Source: Galaxea fascicularis (taxonomy: Eukaryota > Cnidaria > Anthozoa > Scleractinia > Euphylliidae). From it: a DNA stretch of 64,000 nucleotides. The stretch is from positions 18,991,075 to 19,055,074 of the forward strand of contig OX419339.1 in NCBI GenBank assembly GCA_948470475.1, read 5' to 3'. Numbering within the stretch: the first letter of the stretch is position 1; every line of letters begins with the position of its first letter. Both the position numbers and the translations under genes were made by a program. Shown here piece by piece: positions 24,491 to 37,300 of the stretch. Below the pieces are notes generated by a model that saw nothing but the letters and a program-made list of their open reading frames with translations, made no database searches and was not told the origin of the DNA.

Positions 24491-26002
24491 AACGTTTTAA
24501 AAATTAAATAACAACGTTATATTTTTACTTAAAGGTTGTTTATCATTATAGGAAATGTTCTAAAAGCATACAAACTTGCTACTCTAATAAACTCGGGCGT
24601 CTCGTTTGCTAAGAGGCCCTTGGTATAATTGAGCTCTTCTTTGAGACTTTTGAGTACTTTTCAAGGAAATTCATGTAAAGTGGAAGGTACCGCAGGAGCC
24701 AATGCGGGTTTTGAAAAGCATTGCATTCGTTTACTTCTGTACATTTTGTGCATTTCCGTTTTGGCTAGCAAACTTGTTAGGACTGTGCTTCCTTCTAGGA
24801 ATGCATCATTCTCTTTCGCAGTTTGCAACAATGAAAAAAAGAAAACAGGACTCGGGAATTGAGGAGTATCGTAACCAAGAAAAATGTGTGCGTCTATGCA
24901 GTGAGCTTTTAAAGCTCATGACATGTAAATTATAATTTACCAGAGGGAACCAAGCTTCAATTTACATAAAATAAGAATGCAATACCAAGTCCCATATTTT
25001 TAGTTGTTTTTAATTCATTTCTTTCTAAATTATCTCTGAAAAATGTGCGGTTACCGCAAAATTTCTTTTTTCATTGCTATTCCTCTCTCCCCTTACTATT
25101 AACAGGAAGTCCGTAATTATCATGATATTGTCAATGGTTTCATCCATTTAAGTACTAATATCATAACTCTTGACGCAGTGTCAGGTTTGAGAACGGGTGT
25201 TGTTTACGTCATTATCAGTCACATATCGTCGCCACTCACTTAATATCTCTTATCGCTAATATGTTAGACAAGAGCGTGATGACGACAAAAGTAGCGAACT
25301 CCTTCACGTCACTGAAAGATCACAAACTCCCCACACTCAGTTTTCCATTTCGCTCGTCCGCAGAGGACGAATACCCAGATATATGTGCACTGGTTTTCTT
25401 TAGTATACTTGGTCTAAAGACTTCTCCGGCCCTGTGGATGTTGTGCTCATCGACCTCATTATGGAACCTGCCTTTGGCAATATTCTTGTTTTTGTTACGC
25501 TCATTTGAAAAGTGCACTGAAGCAAAATTTAGAAGCAAGGCATGATGTTGCGTTTCAGTTTCTTGATAAGCAATATCTTCGGTTCTCGTGAATATGAATG
25601 TAAGTAAACCATTGAAGAATATCATCACAGCTGTGATGATCACTCATATCTTCATTCTCAATCTTCCAGTCGGTGTCTTCTATTCTTTTCATAAATTGAC
25701 AACAGTTATCAAAGGAATTATCCCCATAATTTTATTCCCCTCCCCCCACCCTTATCTGGAGTCAGGACGTTTTTCTATTTTATCTGAAGCCGGAGGCATG
25801 AAAACGGAAACCACTTTACTCCTGTTGCAAGCAGGTATATACTGAGTATAGGGTCAGTTCACATGAATTTGGCGAGGGGATATTTTTTTTACCAGCTTTC
25901 ATAACGTGGTTTGCGTGGCTAACCCCCAAAACACAAATACGAAGAACGTCACCTCAAAAAATCTATAAAACGTTTGAAAGTAAAGGAAAACGGCACGAAC
26001 AC

Positions 26003-26530
26003 ATGATATCCCTCATGGGTCCTCACGCATATCCGTTGTTTGTTTGGGACGGCTTGTCGCGACATCTGAGTGATAAACTTCAAAAACTGCAAAATCGTGC
26101 TGCCAGAGTGACAAAATCAACCTATGACATCAACTCTGTATTTCCTCTTAATTCCCTTGGTTGGGACAACTTATCAGATAGAAGGGCAAAACAAAAGGCA
26201 GGCTTAATGTCGTCCCAACTTATCTCTGCAATATCTTTAAACCGAATTATGATCTTCGCGATGCCAAGGGAAAACTATCCTTTCCGAAATCTAGAACTGA
26301 CTACTTGAAACGTAGCTTTAGTTACAGTGGCGCTCTTTTATGGAACAATCTTCATGAAGGACTGTGTACAGCAAATTGCTTTGGTCTCTTTAAGAGGAAA
26401 ATTCACAGACTGTTTTGTGAATAGTACTCCCACACGGCAAATATGTAAACCAGTTGTAGGATATTTTTATATGCTATGTAAAACTGATATTTTAACCGTG
26501 TTTAAATAAAGTTCTTGTTGTTGTTGGTTG
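26003..26530 (+). mobile_element. 5'-truncated LINE remnant, C-terminal ORF2 and 3' tail
   Basis: The first frame gives DKLQKLQNRAARVTKSTYD and a LGW..L..RR motif, typical of the region after the reverse-transcriptase domain in CR1/L2-like LINEs. After a frameshift near 26270, the next frame continues with SFSYSGALLWNNLHEGL and ends at TAG near 26421. A 3' UTR, AATAAA and a (TTG)n tail (about 26514-26527) follow. The frameshift and 5' truncation mean it is non-functional. Confidence 0.8.
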
Positions 26531-26856
26531 AACATAACTTCAACTACAAATACACCTTTAAAAAGATATGTGATGGTGGAGAATGTATATCACGATAAGA
26601 GAAATGTATGGGAATACTCTATGAGGGCATCTATATGACGTGTTCACATAGGCTTCAAGTCAGAAATGGCATAGTAATTTTCCGAGTAAAACATAAGGGA
26701 AGTCCTTTAAAGATAAGTTTTTTTTTACTTTGAGAGCTCAAATATGAGTCTGCGAGTTGACTTACAATTAGTAATTTTGTCAATTGCTAGGCTGTGGGGA
26801 CTGTGGATACTCTCTAATTTTGGCGATGGCTATTGTGGGGCGGGTGAAATACACTT

Positions 26857-26946
26857 GCGCGCGATATTGAGAGGAGGCGCGACGAGAGGGGAGCGCCAAA
26901 AGTCTAGGCGCTCCCCTCACGTCGCGTCTCCTCGAAACTTCGCGTG
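26857..26946. repeat. GC-rich perfect-stem foldback
   Basis: GAGGAGGCGCGACGAGAGGG and GAGCGCC are answered, after a loop AAAAGTCTA, by GGCGCTCCCCTC and GTCGCGTCTCCTC. The flanks add GCGCGA versus TCGCGT-like ends. The stem of about 30 bp with few mismatches is much more GC-rich than its surroundings. Confidence 0.75.
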
Positions 26947-28252
26947 TCTACTAAAACCACCACACAATTCCACACTCGTGCCACGATCCACATAGATTCC
27001 CAAAGAAAGTTTGTGGCCTTCAGATACAAGGGTGTCTCTGTCGTTATTATTTCTAATGAACTGGAACTTCTCACGAAATTGATTGTCTTGACACACTTCC
27101 AAGTTTACATACGCATACCGATAACATCAGCTGGTGGTCTTGATTGTCAGTAATCCCCCTGGTTACGTCGAACTTCAGATGCCATAGCCTGTGCAACCGC
27201 TGGTAGAAAGAAACAGAAAAGAGTGAACCGGAAGAGAAAACGAAAAGTGAGGGGAGAGAAAAGAAAGAAAGGACCGTCCCAACCCTCTCATGAGGCTTTG
27301 ACTGGTTGTTCTCCTAAAAATAGTACATTTTTATGTCACTGACAATGCTCATACTAATCTGAAATTATCCCAAGAACTAAGCTAATCATGTTAGCGCAAA
27401 GCACAGAAACTATGCTAGCTAGTTGTTCCTTTAAATCTTATACATGATGTCACAATAACTGTGACCCCTATTGCAAGATTTTTGTCAAATGTATTAATGA
27501 ATTGGGGCTAACAGGCCTGCGCAACTCCGGTGTACTTGTTTTAGTGCACTGTGCGTGTATCACGTTACAGCCTCACCCTCTATAGTTTGCCTCTAACGAA
27601 TGTATCTTTACTCGCACACCCTCTACGTTCCGTGTAATTGGTGTTTACCAGAATGTTCCGCATACGTGTGGTAGTGTCTTTTGTGTTATTAAATGCTATC
27701 TTTATTTTTTATCTTTAATGTATGCAGCTATATGTTCATTTTTGATCTAGTCTGTATCCTGTGTAGGCTGAGTTGGGTTTAAAAATTAGCCTAAATTATC
27801 CTAAACAAACATGGACTGCATGGTATAACTCCTTCCATTCATTCCCAGTAGTTTACTTGATTAGTAAATATTCCATTTCGACACGTGCTTCAGCACAAAT
27901 GTCAGCAGGTAGGGCGCTAATTTGGCCAATTTTATGTTCGCAATTCTGACAAAAGCTATGTTTTACAATTTGCACCTATTCCTTCTAAAGCTTACATTTT
28001 TACCTTCCTTGAGATGAGCAATAGCTAGGAAGTTCTGTTCAGTGTATAGGAAGTGAACCATGAAAAGAAAAATCACACAAAAGTTCCATTGGTTTTCCTC
28101 CAAAAACAAATTTTAATCGGAATGGTGCTTATGTATCAGTCGCACAGTTGTGATTACAGCAAAAAGTGAGTCGCAAAACACGACAAATATCATTTGCACG
28201 CTCTGCAGTCCTATTTCCTGTCATCCACGCATAGCAATGTGGGATAGATACT

Positions 28253-28293
28253 TTGCACGTGCGCAGTGGTGGTGTTGAATATCAAGATGGCGG
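28253..28293 (+). promoter_or_regulatory. TATA-less promoter signals of TRAPPC8 (E-box/NRF-1-like and YY1 site)
   Basis: CACGTG (28256-28261) lies within GCACGTGCGCAG, which resembles an NRF-1 site. CAAGATGGCGG (28283-28293) matches the YY1 initiator motif found at transcription starts of many housekeeping genes. No TATA box is evident. The sites lie 118-155 bases upstream of the TRAPPC8 start codon, where a housekeeping promoter would be expected. Factor binding is inference. Confidence 0.5.
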
Positions 28294-28373
28294 ACGGAAG
28301 AGCAACTGGTCATTATCGTTTCGACCTAGCGAATACTCCCTCAAAATGCGGGTATTTCTTGATTTTACTTTAG
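28287..28373 (+). CDS. Possible upstream ORF (28 codons) in the TRAPPC8 leader
   Basis: The ATG inside the YY1 motif opens a 28-codon frame ending at TAG (28371-28373), 37 bases before the TRAPPC8 ATG. It would reduce or tune translation only if transcription starts upstream of 28287. YY1-type promoters often initiate at or next to this motif, so the ATG may not be in the mRNA at all. Confidence 0.25.
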   Translation: MADGRATGHYRFDLANTPSKCGYFLILL

Positions 28374-28410
28374 GAGCTTTCAGAAGACATTAAAGCACTC
28401 CGAACCGGCC

Positions 28411-31312
28411 ATGGCTCAGTGCACACAGAGCGCATACGAGTTCGTACAAAGTGCATTTTGTCCCATGGTTGCTGTTATGTGCAGTGATGATGCAGAGAAA
28501 ATCTGCCAGAAAAACAACTTGAGCTTCGTGGAGATGGTGCGGCCATTTTGTCATCTAACTAGCGAAGGTAAATACTTTGAAAGAACGTCAATCTCAGGTG
28601 TTGTTAGATCAGTGTTTTGCGTCATGATTGACTATTTGATCGACTGATGAAATGCTAAGCATATTAAGATGTTAAAACGTTAAGAAAGGTACATGTACAC
28701 TAAATGGTGAACGGAAGTATCTATGTTTACGTTTTGCATTCGTTTAGGGAGAGATCTTTTTTACCTCTTCCCCTGAACTTTAGTTTGTAATCCGGTATCG
28801 TGGAATCATTGATCTGCACGTTGTTACTGTCGAAAAATTAATTACACCCGTCAACATTTAGTAAGGGCAATGTACATGTCGTACTCTCCAGGTTGGGATG
28901 TTATATATGTTGCTAATTGTAGTAAACCAAAGGTTTCATCAATGAAACATATGTAAGCCTCTCTGAACTCGATTGTGTAGTTCCAAAAAATATCCATACC
29001 CCCACCACGGAGGGAATATCATATAGGACCCCCCCACCCCTTCGGATTTTCCATTTTAGCAAGGACGCAGTAACCCCCCCTCCCCCCTGGAAATTCCAAA
29101 ATTTGTCGAACACCCCCCCCCCCATATCCCCTGGAAATTATATTCTTTAAAGCAAACAACAAACAAGAGGCTGTGTATCTATTGTCTGGCACGTATTTGA
29201 GACGATGTTATTGTAAACGTTGCGTACGTGCGTAAGTTAAAAGTCGCGAATTACCCTAAATACATAACCTGAACTTTATTGTTTTATGTATACAGAAGGT
29301 GGTCTAATACGTAAAATATAGTATTGCCAGAATCTGAACTGAGCTACTACCACACTAGTCGCAAATAAACAATTTTTTGAGCTGTTTACAAAATTTGTGA
29401 AACGTTAATTTCGCGCACTTGAAATGAACACGATCGCAACCACATTTTATGACGCATTTTTGACAAAATTATGTAATAAAGAGAAAAAAGTGATTAACGA
29501 ATTAATAGCAAGTTTTCTGTACTCATCTCGCCAAATGACAGCCTCTAATGTATAAAAGATGCTCGACAAATGCAGTGATTCTCAACGAAAAACGGTGTAT
29601 CCAACTAGAACATTCGCTGGCAAGTTACCAGTCTACCACGGACAACTATGGAGACTGGTAATGAGTAATGGCCGCTTCTTTCAAAATCGTCTTTATTTCA
29701 CGATTTCATTTGGTGCTGGTTTGCTTCCAAAGCACTATTAGGAAAAAGGAAAATGTTTTTTGGCAATAGCACTGTTAGAAGTATCGTAATTTAGCGACTT
29801 AAAACTTCGGAACGTCCCAAGAAAGTTGGTAAGCGGCACAAGCTAACGTATGAAGTGAGTCAATCAATTTTCTTCCATCTGGACGTGAATTTTGCCTCTA
29901 ACCCCCCCTCCCCTCTGGAATTTCCTGGGCCTTTGACCCCCCCACCCCCTTGGAATGTCCAATTCCCTCCGTGGTGGGGGTATGGATATTTTCTGGAACT
30001 ACACATTGGGCTTTATTGAGATTAAACTCTACAATAAAATGTGGCGTGCATGTTGGATTGCATGACCACTGATAAATTTAATGTTTCATCAAATAAAGTT
30101 ATTTTATTGCAAATAAGTGGATAAATAATCAAATAACCAAATAAATTAATAAATACAAAAAGCAGCAGTAAGTGCACTTTTTGAGCGTGTCAATTTGTGT
30201 AAGAATTAGATACATTCATGTTCATATAAAATTACAGTCGAACCTCGATTATTCGGACTCGTCGGGACCTCAGTAAATAGTCCGGATAATCGAGAGTCCG
30301 GATAATCAAAAAAAATATGAATATCAATGAGATAGACATGTAAAAAAAAGGTATACAGCAAAGAAAACATCATTTTAATTGTGAAATCTACACAGCCTGT
30401 ATGTATGTATCAGCTGAACGCACTACAATTTATATTTCTTTGTCTTGTTGCACTCGTGAATTTTGAAAAGTAGGGTAATACGCTGTTTCAAAAGTCTTTT
30501 GAAAGGATTATTGGGCTTTTTGCGACTTTGAGTTTTTAAGATCACAACTAATTAATATTCATGAAAAAATTGGGACCAGAGAAAAAAGTCCGGATAATCG
30601 AATAGTCCGGATAATCGAGGTCCAGATAATCGAGGTTCGACTGTATACCTGTGTTTTGTCCAGTGTAGTGTTGTTCCAATAAAGTAGTCATACCTATGTT
30701 AAGTGCCACAGTCAACCCTTAGTAAGTGGCTAGTTGTTACATTGCCAAAAATTAATCCCACTTTCTGTAGTTTTGACCTCAATTACATGTAACTTGTAAG
30801 CAGTCATGTGATCTCTAATAATAGTTGCAATCACCCTTTACTGAGTACCTGCTTCTACTAACATAAGTCTGTGACCTGTATTAAATGGTCATTTTATAAA
30901 AGAAAGTCATACAAATGTAATACAATATAGCCAACAGGTATTTTATTCTATGATTATTAATCATTAAACTCATCCCAAGTTGATGAACTTGGAAGCTGGT
31001 GCCATAGAGTTTGGTGGGATCCTAAGCAATTCAGGCACAGATTAATGTAATATAAAATGGCAACCTTTTTGTTTGTATTTTGAGCAAGCTGTATTGTGTA
31101 TTAATAAGCTGTCACTTCACCATTCCCCTAAGAGTGACTCTTAATACTTTTAAGTATTTAAAAACATGTACATGTGCGACTGGTGATTATAAGAACTACC
31201 GGTATAATTTGCTTTGATGTGTGTGTGTGTCCACCACACTTTGCTCGTACGTTCATTGGCAAATTTTAATTTTGAATTCAACTTTGGGTTTTGTGAGGGT
31301 CAGGCTTATTCA

Positions 31313-31343
<31 letters not shown>

Positions 31344-34300
31344 AAAAACATTTTTTTCAAGGTCAGGGAAAAGTCAGGGAATTATGTATGAAGTCAGGGA
31401 ATTTCTAAATTCTACCTGAAAGTCCGCGAAAAGTCAGGGAATTTTACATTTGGCCAGCCATTTGGTTTTGGAAAGAGATTCTTTGGTAGTAAAGGTGTAT
31501 TCATTTCAGAAAATCCCTCACAGGAATTGACTACTTTGGTTTCATTGGTGGCTTTATTGCCTTAGGATTGCCTCTGATGGTCAGTGGAAACTGGTCTTTG
31601 GTCAGTGAAAAGTCAGGGAATTTTTTCTATCCCAATGAGTGGCAACCCTGATTCAGTTTTTAAAGTAGTCTTTATATGAAAGATACTGCTTTTTACTAAT
31701 TTGCAAGCAATTCTTCTTCTTTCATTTTCCTGCATATAGTGTGCTACAACCCAGCTTAAGTATAATTTTTGTAATTACTCAGCTCCTTTGGTTTTTAGAT
31801 ATTCTGCCTTCCATCCACACGTAAACAGTGTTTTTGGTCACTGAAAATGGAAGTTCTTGAATAATGTATGCTCTCCAGACTGGAGGTTTTTGTAAATGCT
31901 AGCTTACAATGTATATACATGTGGACAGGTGAATATGGAGGTTTTTGAATACGGTGACATCAGAGGCTTGTGTTACCATAAAGAGTGCTCTGTATGAAAG
32001 GCTAGCATTTTCAACTCATTTTTGCATATTCAAATGGATGGGCAAATATGATTTGAAAACGCATGTGTGGTAGTGGATTTTTTCAAAATCAACTATACCC
32101 GAATACTGTACATGTGGATGGGACCTGAGTAATGCCTTGATGTAACCAAAGAGGTGATCTTTCCTTTCGGTGTACAAGCTGGTACCAATGAAAGTCAGCT
32201 TTTTCATTTAGTTTCCACAAAAATGTAAGTCACTAAAGAATATTTTGGCTAAGACTTCTACTGGTTTTGTATTTTGCAGCTCATATTAGGGATCCTTCAG
32301 GCATGATCCACCCGGTTAGAAACTGGCGCATCAGACTTGTCGAAATGTCTGCAACTCATCCCCCACAGCATGTCGTGAACAAACTGTTAAGTGAAGTTGT
32401 TTCACGTACACAGCCACTCAACACTGATCCAAGCACACTGACTCCTGAAGCACAAGCTAAAGGTAAAGAGTGCATGCCTTTATGTCATTAAAATAGTACG
32501 CTAAGTTTTCTGTAACAATCAGTACAATCATGATAATGTTTGTGATGCAAAAGCAGCTTTTCCTGCTCAAATCAGGTGGATGGTTCTGGAAAAGATCAAC
32601 ACTCGTCCTAGAAAGTTACTGGAAATCGTTATAGGAAGGGTGATGTGAAAGTCCAAAAGTTGTAAATTGAAGTATGAAATGGCAAACTGCAATGCTCAGA
32701 GTAGCAATGATGGTGGTTGCTTGGGAGGAATGGCTAGGAAAGAATTGCAAACATGAAACCCCCTCATCCAGAGATGGATGATTATATTGAGAGTTTTAAA
32801 TATAATTATTAAGAGTTTCATGGAAAAGGTGTAAAATTCTTGTAAACTTTCATATAAAATACCAATATTAAATTAGAAAAGAGAATTGCAATATTGAAAT
32901 GAATGCTGAATCAGACTCATTTATTTTTCCACAGCATCTGCACCTTGGTTTGAGTCATTTCGAGATTGCTTCTTTCAGCTGGTGAAACCATCAGATCATG
33001 AATTTATTAGGCACTTTTTAGCATGTATCCTTTTTTTTTGTACATTGTTTTCTTTTGCTTAGAAAAACTGTGTTTCAGAATTGTACAAATTAATATTATT
33101 AAGTTTAAACATTCCTTTACATTAATTTACATGTACTGCATATTTTAACATTTTATACTTGCTGAAGTTGTTTAATTGTTATTTAAGAACAAAATAATGA
33201 GATGATTCAGCCACAAGTTCCAAATCCAGAAAATGTGCTTTTGATTCTGTTATACAGTCTGTGTACCATGTACGTAACTACAATCGTGGTCAAAAGTTTT
33301 TGGGAAAATTGCGTGCATCACTTCAATCCGCAGTTATTTCAGTTGTTCGAACTATTAGCTGTACTATTTGGGAAATGACATGCTCTTGTGGCCCCCCCCC
33401 CTCCCCCATATTCAATGCTGGGGTTCTTCATGGGGTTCTTCATGCAAAAGAAGTCACCATTTTCTTCCTGCAAAATCCAACATTGATAAGGGGGAGGGGG
33501 TTATCTCTAAAGTGATGCTACCTTCTCAACACTTTTGTCCAGGATTGTAGTTCTGTTTGTGAGCTCGGTTTGTTTTTCTTTGCAATTTGCTATACAATCC
33601 ATTTTTGACTTGTCCTGTATGATGGGACAGTTTTGGTTGTTGTGTTTTTCTTGACTTTAAATCACTATCAAAGGTCTTATTGTGGTATCATCACAACATC
33701 CTGACCCCATGAATGCTTTTGCTACCATGAGCTCTCAACAGATCGAGCAGCAGTCAGAACAGCACGGCCATTTCAGATGGTTCACTAGCACTGTCTTCAA
33801 ATATCACCTTTTGTTACATGATGTCAGTGTTGGTGAGGAGTCCAAGTAAGAAGTACATGTACTTGTGGTCATCATTTTTCATTCATGTACTTTAAGTTTT
33901 CATCTTGTAATCAGGTTTTTAATTAAATGAGAACATCTGGAAAGTGGTATTTAAAATTTATGTTGAGTTTACAGTGAGTTTGCCACCATCAACCACCAAC
34001 AATCTCTCAGTTTTGCTGTTATCATTATTGTTTCTTTACATCTTTTTTGTTTAACCCTATAGGGCAGAAGCTTTTTACCAGAGTATGAAATCTGTTTATG
34101 GCCCAAATGCATGTCACCTACTGCAGATCAATTCTGTACACAATACTGGAGCCAATCCACGACCAAATCTACCTGATCCTTGGAGTCAATTTATTATACC
34201 AACTAGTGAAGAGACGCTGGTATGATCCTGTACACCTTGTGTCATTTTTAAGTGTGCAAACTCTATTGAAAACCATAAACACTGAAATACATGTACAGTA

Positions 34301-37300
34301 TTTCAAGAATGTCTATTGTGTTGCAAAAGAAAACAGTAGTTAGATACTAGATGGCTAAACTGTAGCCTGTAATGTTGATCATCTTTGTGGTTAGTGACTT
34401 CTTCTTGTGGTTTCATCAGGTATTTGCTTGGTTGAAAAACAATACACCTTCTGAAAATAGTAATTTTTAGTGTTCACAGTTTTCTGAGTGTTGCAGTGGT
34501 TCCTTTAAAAGGCTTCCAGTTGAGTTGTTGCATTGATTAGAATTGACTAAGTGTTCACTTAATACTTTTTCTATATCTTCATGTACATTATGTCTTTCTT
34601 CTCTTTTGTCTGTTGGATAAACACTGCAATGCCAATGTTTTTTCTCTTTTCTTCTTGGAAGGACTGGGATGATGATGAATTAGATCAAGATACACAGAAA
34701 GTTGAGGATGACCCTGAAAACTGTGCTGTCGATGAGAACTTTGATCCTGAAGCTGCTGTTGAAGAGCCTGATGCTGGACCTGGACGTGTTCGTAGCAGTT
34801 CAGGTCCAATTCTTATTGGTCCTCTGACATTTGAGGATAGATCTGAACCTGAAGATGAGCTTGATGTTGAACCACCGCAAAAACCTTCAAATGCAAATGA
34901 AAAACATCACCATCTTGCCAGTCACTATCGCTACTTTTCCAGTCGACATTTCTCTGGGGGTACTAGGGGTGCACCACCTCAGAGGAACCATGGGCTGTGC
35001 TTGAGCCTAAGTGATCATGACAGGATTAAAATATTTGTTCATGAGCTTGGTTACAGAGGTCTTCTCCAGTATGTTGAGAGGTTGATGAGACACCTCAATG
35101 ACCAGGTAAAAGATAATAATTGAAGGTATACCTGGCCCAAGTTACTTCTGCTAAATTCTGAGGTTCTCTTTCCAAATAGGCCGTATTCGTATTCTTGGTA
35201 TTGAACTGGATCTAGCATGAAGTGGAGGCTCTTGTTGGGGAATCTTTTCATTGTAAATGTATTCCCCGGCAAGAGCCTCCACATCATGCTAGATCCAGTT
35301 CAATACCGAGAATACGAATATGGCCTATTACCTTGTAGTATTTCAGGGCTGTGATTAAGGGCTGGGGCCAGGGATTTTCCCCTTGCATTTTGGGGTTTAT
35401 CCCCAGCTACTTTGATGTAAAACCAGCATGTTGACTTGACTACAGCAACTCCAATCCCCAGGAATTTTTTGTATAATTTTTCCCACCTACCCTACTTCAA
35501 GAATTAGTGATGGCCCTGAGTATTCGCTTATGAATCACAAGGAGAATTTGACATTAAATCTAAAGTGATTTACGCCATATTTCATTTACCCCTCCAATTA
35601 TTTACAACTGGTTAAAGAAAATAATTTGATGCCAGCATGAAGGATGGCATTTCTTGTTGTTAGGTGTACAATGTACATTACTGTTAGTCCTACATAATCC
35701 TGCATATGTCCTGTACATGTGTATATTGTAGTTAACATTTTCTTTTGTTTAAAAATTTTCAAACCAGATTAAGTTTTGTTTCCTTTTGTGCCAGATTCTG
35801 GTAATGGCTCTGAGACAAAGAAAGATAAAAAATAAATTGGGTTGTGCCTGTTGTAAGGTTCATGTGTTTTTGCACATTTAATGAGTGTGCCTAAAATAGC
35901 AGTCCCTCTTTTTTAATTACAGTACTTGGCAAGGGCTGTTGGAATCTAAAAACAAAAATTAATTAGTGGTAACCAAGCATTCTTAAACAGTCACTGAGCT
36001 TCAATTAAAAAAGAAAAAAAAAACATTATTGCCATACATTGTAACATATTATATAAAAGCTTTTTGAAATATTGGCTACTCCTAGTCTTCTTTTTAAATT
36101 CCAGTAGCATTTGCTAAGGCACATGTATGGTCATGAACTGTTCAAGTAGAGGCGTTATCCCTGAAAATAGTAATCAAACTACCATGTTCCTCATCTATCT
36201 TATCTCAAGTGACATCTTAATACTGTAGATGTCCCAGGGCTCTCCTGGGAAGAAGGGGTATGCAGCAAAGTATTGCTTTGTTAAAAAAGACAGCAACAGT
36301 CATTGTTGCATTGTGAGTTAAATGAACTTGAAATTGTAAAGATCAATATTGTAACACCAATGGCACTATTGAGGGTATTAATTAATTTTGACAACAGATG
36401 TTATGGGTTATACATTTACGTGACCCATTGGACAGCTCTGTCTGAAGTACACATTGCAATGAGTACATGTAATGTTTTATCTTTACGTACCGGTACATGT
36501 ACACTGATAAGTAGGTAGTGATACATGTATGCAGAAAATAGGAATTCTAGTTACTGTGGTACACTGTAATAAATTTTATTGATGCAGTAGGCATGCATAC
36601 AGGATAAACATGCAGGTAGCTGGGGTCCAAATTCAAATTATCTGGGCAAAATCCGTGGCTCCCTTTCCCCCTGATACCAGCCTTTTATGATGGCTCTACC
36701 ACTGTAAGTTCCATTTTTTTACAATAGGCAGATGGTAGTGATCTGTACAATGGAGATGACATTTCTCTTTCTCTGCCTCTTTTCTAGTTATGCATGATTT
36801 TTGTAAGTTAATCCGACCGTTTGCTCTGACTTACTCTGCCACCTGTTTTTGATTCTGTGTACTGCAGATTGTTTCAAGGAAAGGTCTCCATCGTTCCATC
36901 TTCTCTGCAACCAAAAAATGGTTTGGAGGTGGAAAACCAGCTGGGCTAGCATCTGGTTTGGTGCCAGGAATCATGTAAGATTTAGATGTCAAGTTTTCTT
37001 GTTTTCAGTACATGCAGCAATTGCAGTCATTATCGCCAAACCCTGGAAGATATTAATATTACATGTACTGTAAGACTGTCCTTCAGCAATGGCAATCAGA
37101 ACTACATATAAATACAATATCAATCATGGCAGAAATTACAATCATGTACTTGTGCATGGCATGCATTAAAAAGGTAGGTCTGTTTAGGCCTGCAACTAAG
37201 TTTTTTGTGGATTTACAATCATGTAGTTTGTTTTTTGTCAGGAAAGAAAGGCTGACATCTTCTTGTGTGTTTGATTAGAAGATGAATTTGAGACATGTAC

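Larger units (their letters stand above)
22010..28250. other. Intergenic region between divergent secreted-precursor and TRAPPC8 genes
   Basis: About 6.2 kb between the 5' ends of two divergent genes. It contains MITE-like elements (22803-23003, 23577-24194, 24325-24490, 26857-26946) and a LINE 3' end (26003-26530). No exon with splice support was found. Open frames at 24629-24935 and 25261-25643 were looked at and left out. Confidence 0.5.

Noticed and set aside
24629..24935. Two overlapping plus-strand frames with hydrophobic stretches
   Set aside because: They overlap in different frames, have no known motif and no exon partner.
25320..25643. Minus-strand 107-codon frame with a membrane-like start
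   Set aside because: No recognised family, no splice-supported neighbour, and an overlapping plus-strand frame is equally long. Not enough to call a gene.
26917..27102. Minus-strand 61-codon frame with protein-like text (EKFQFIRNNNDRDTLVSEG)
   Set aside because: It looks mildly protein-like but has no homologue I recognise and no acceptor or donor that links it to another exon. It runs into a foldback repeat at its 3' side.
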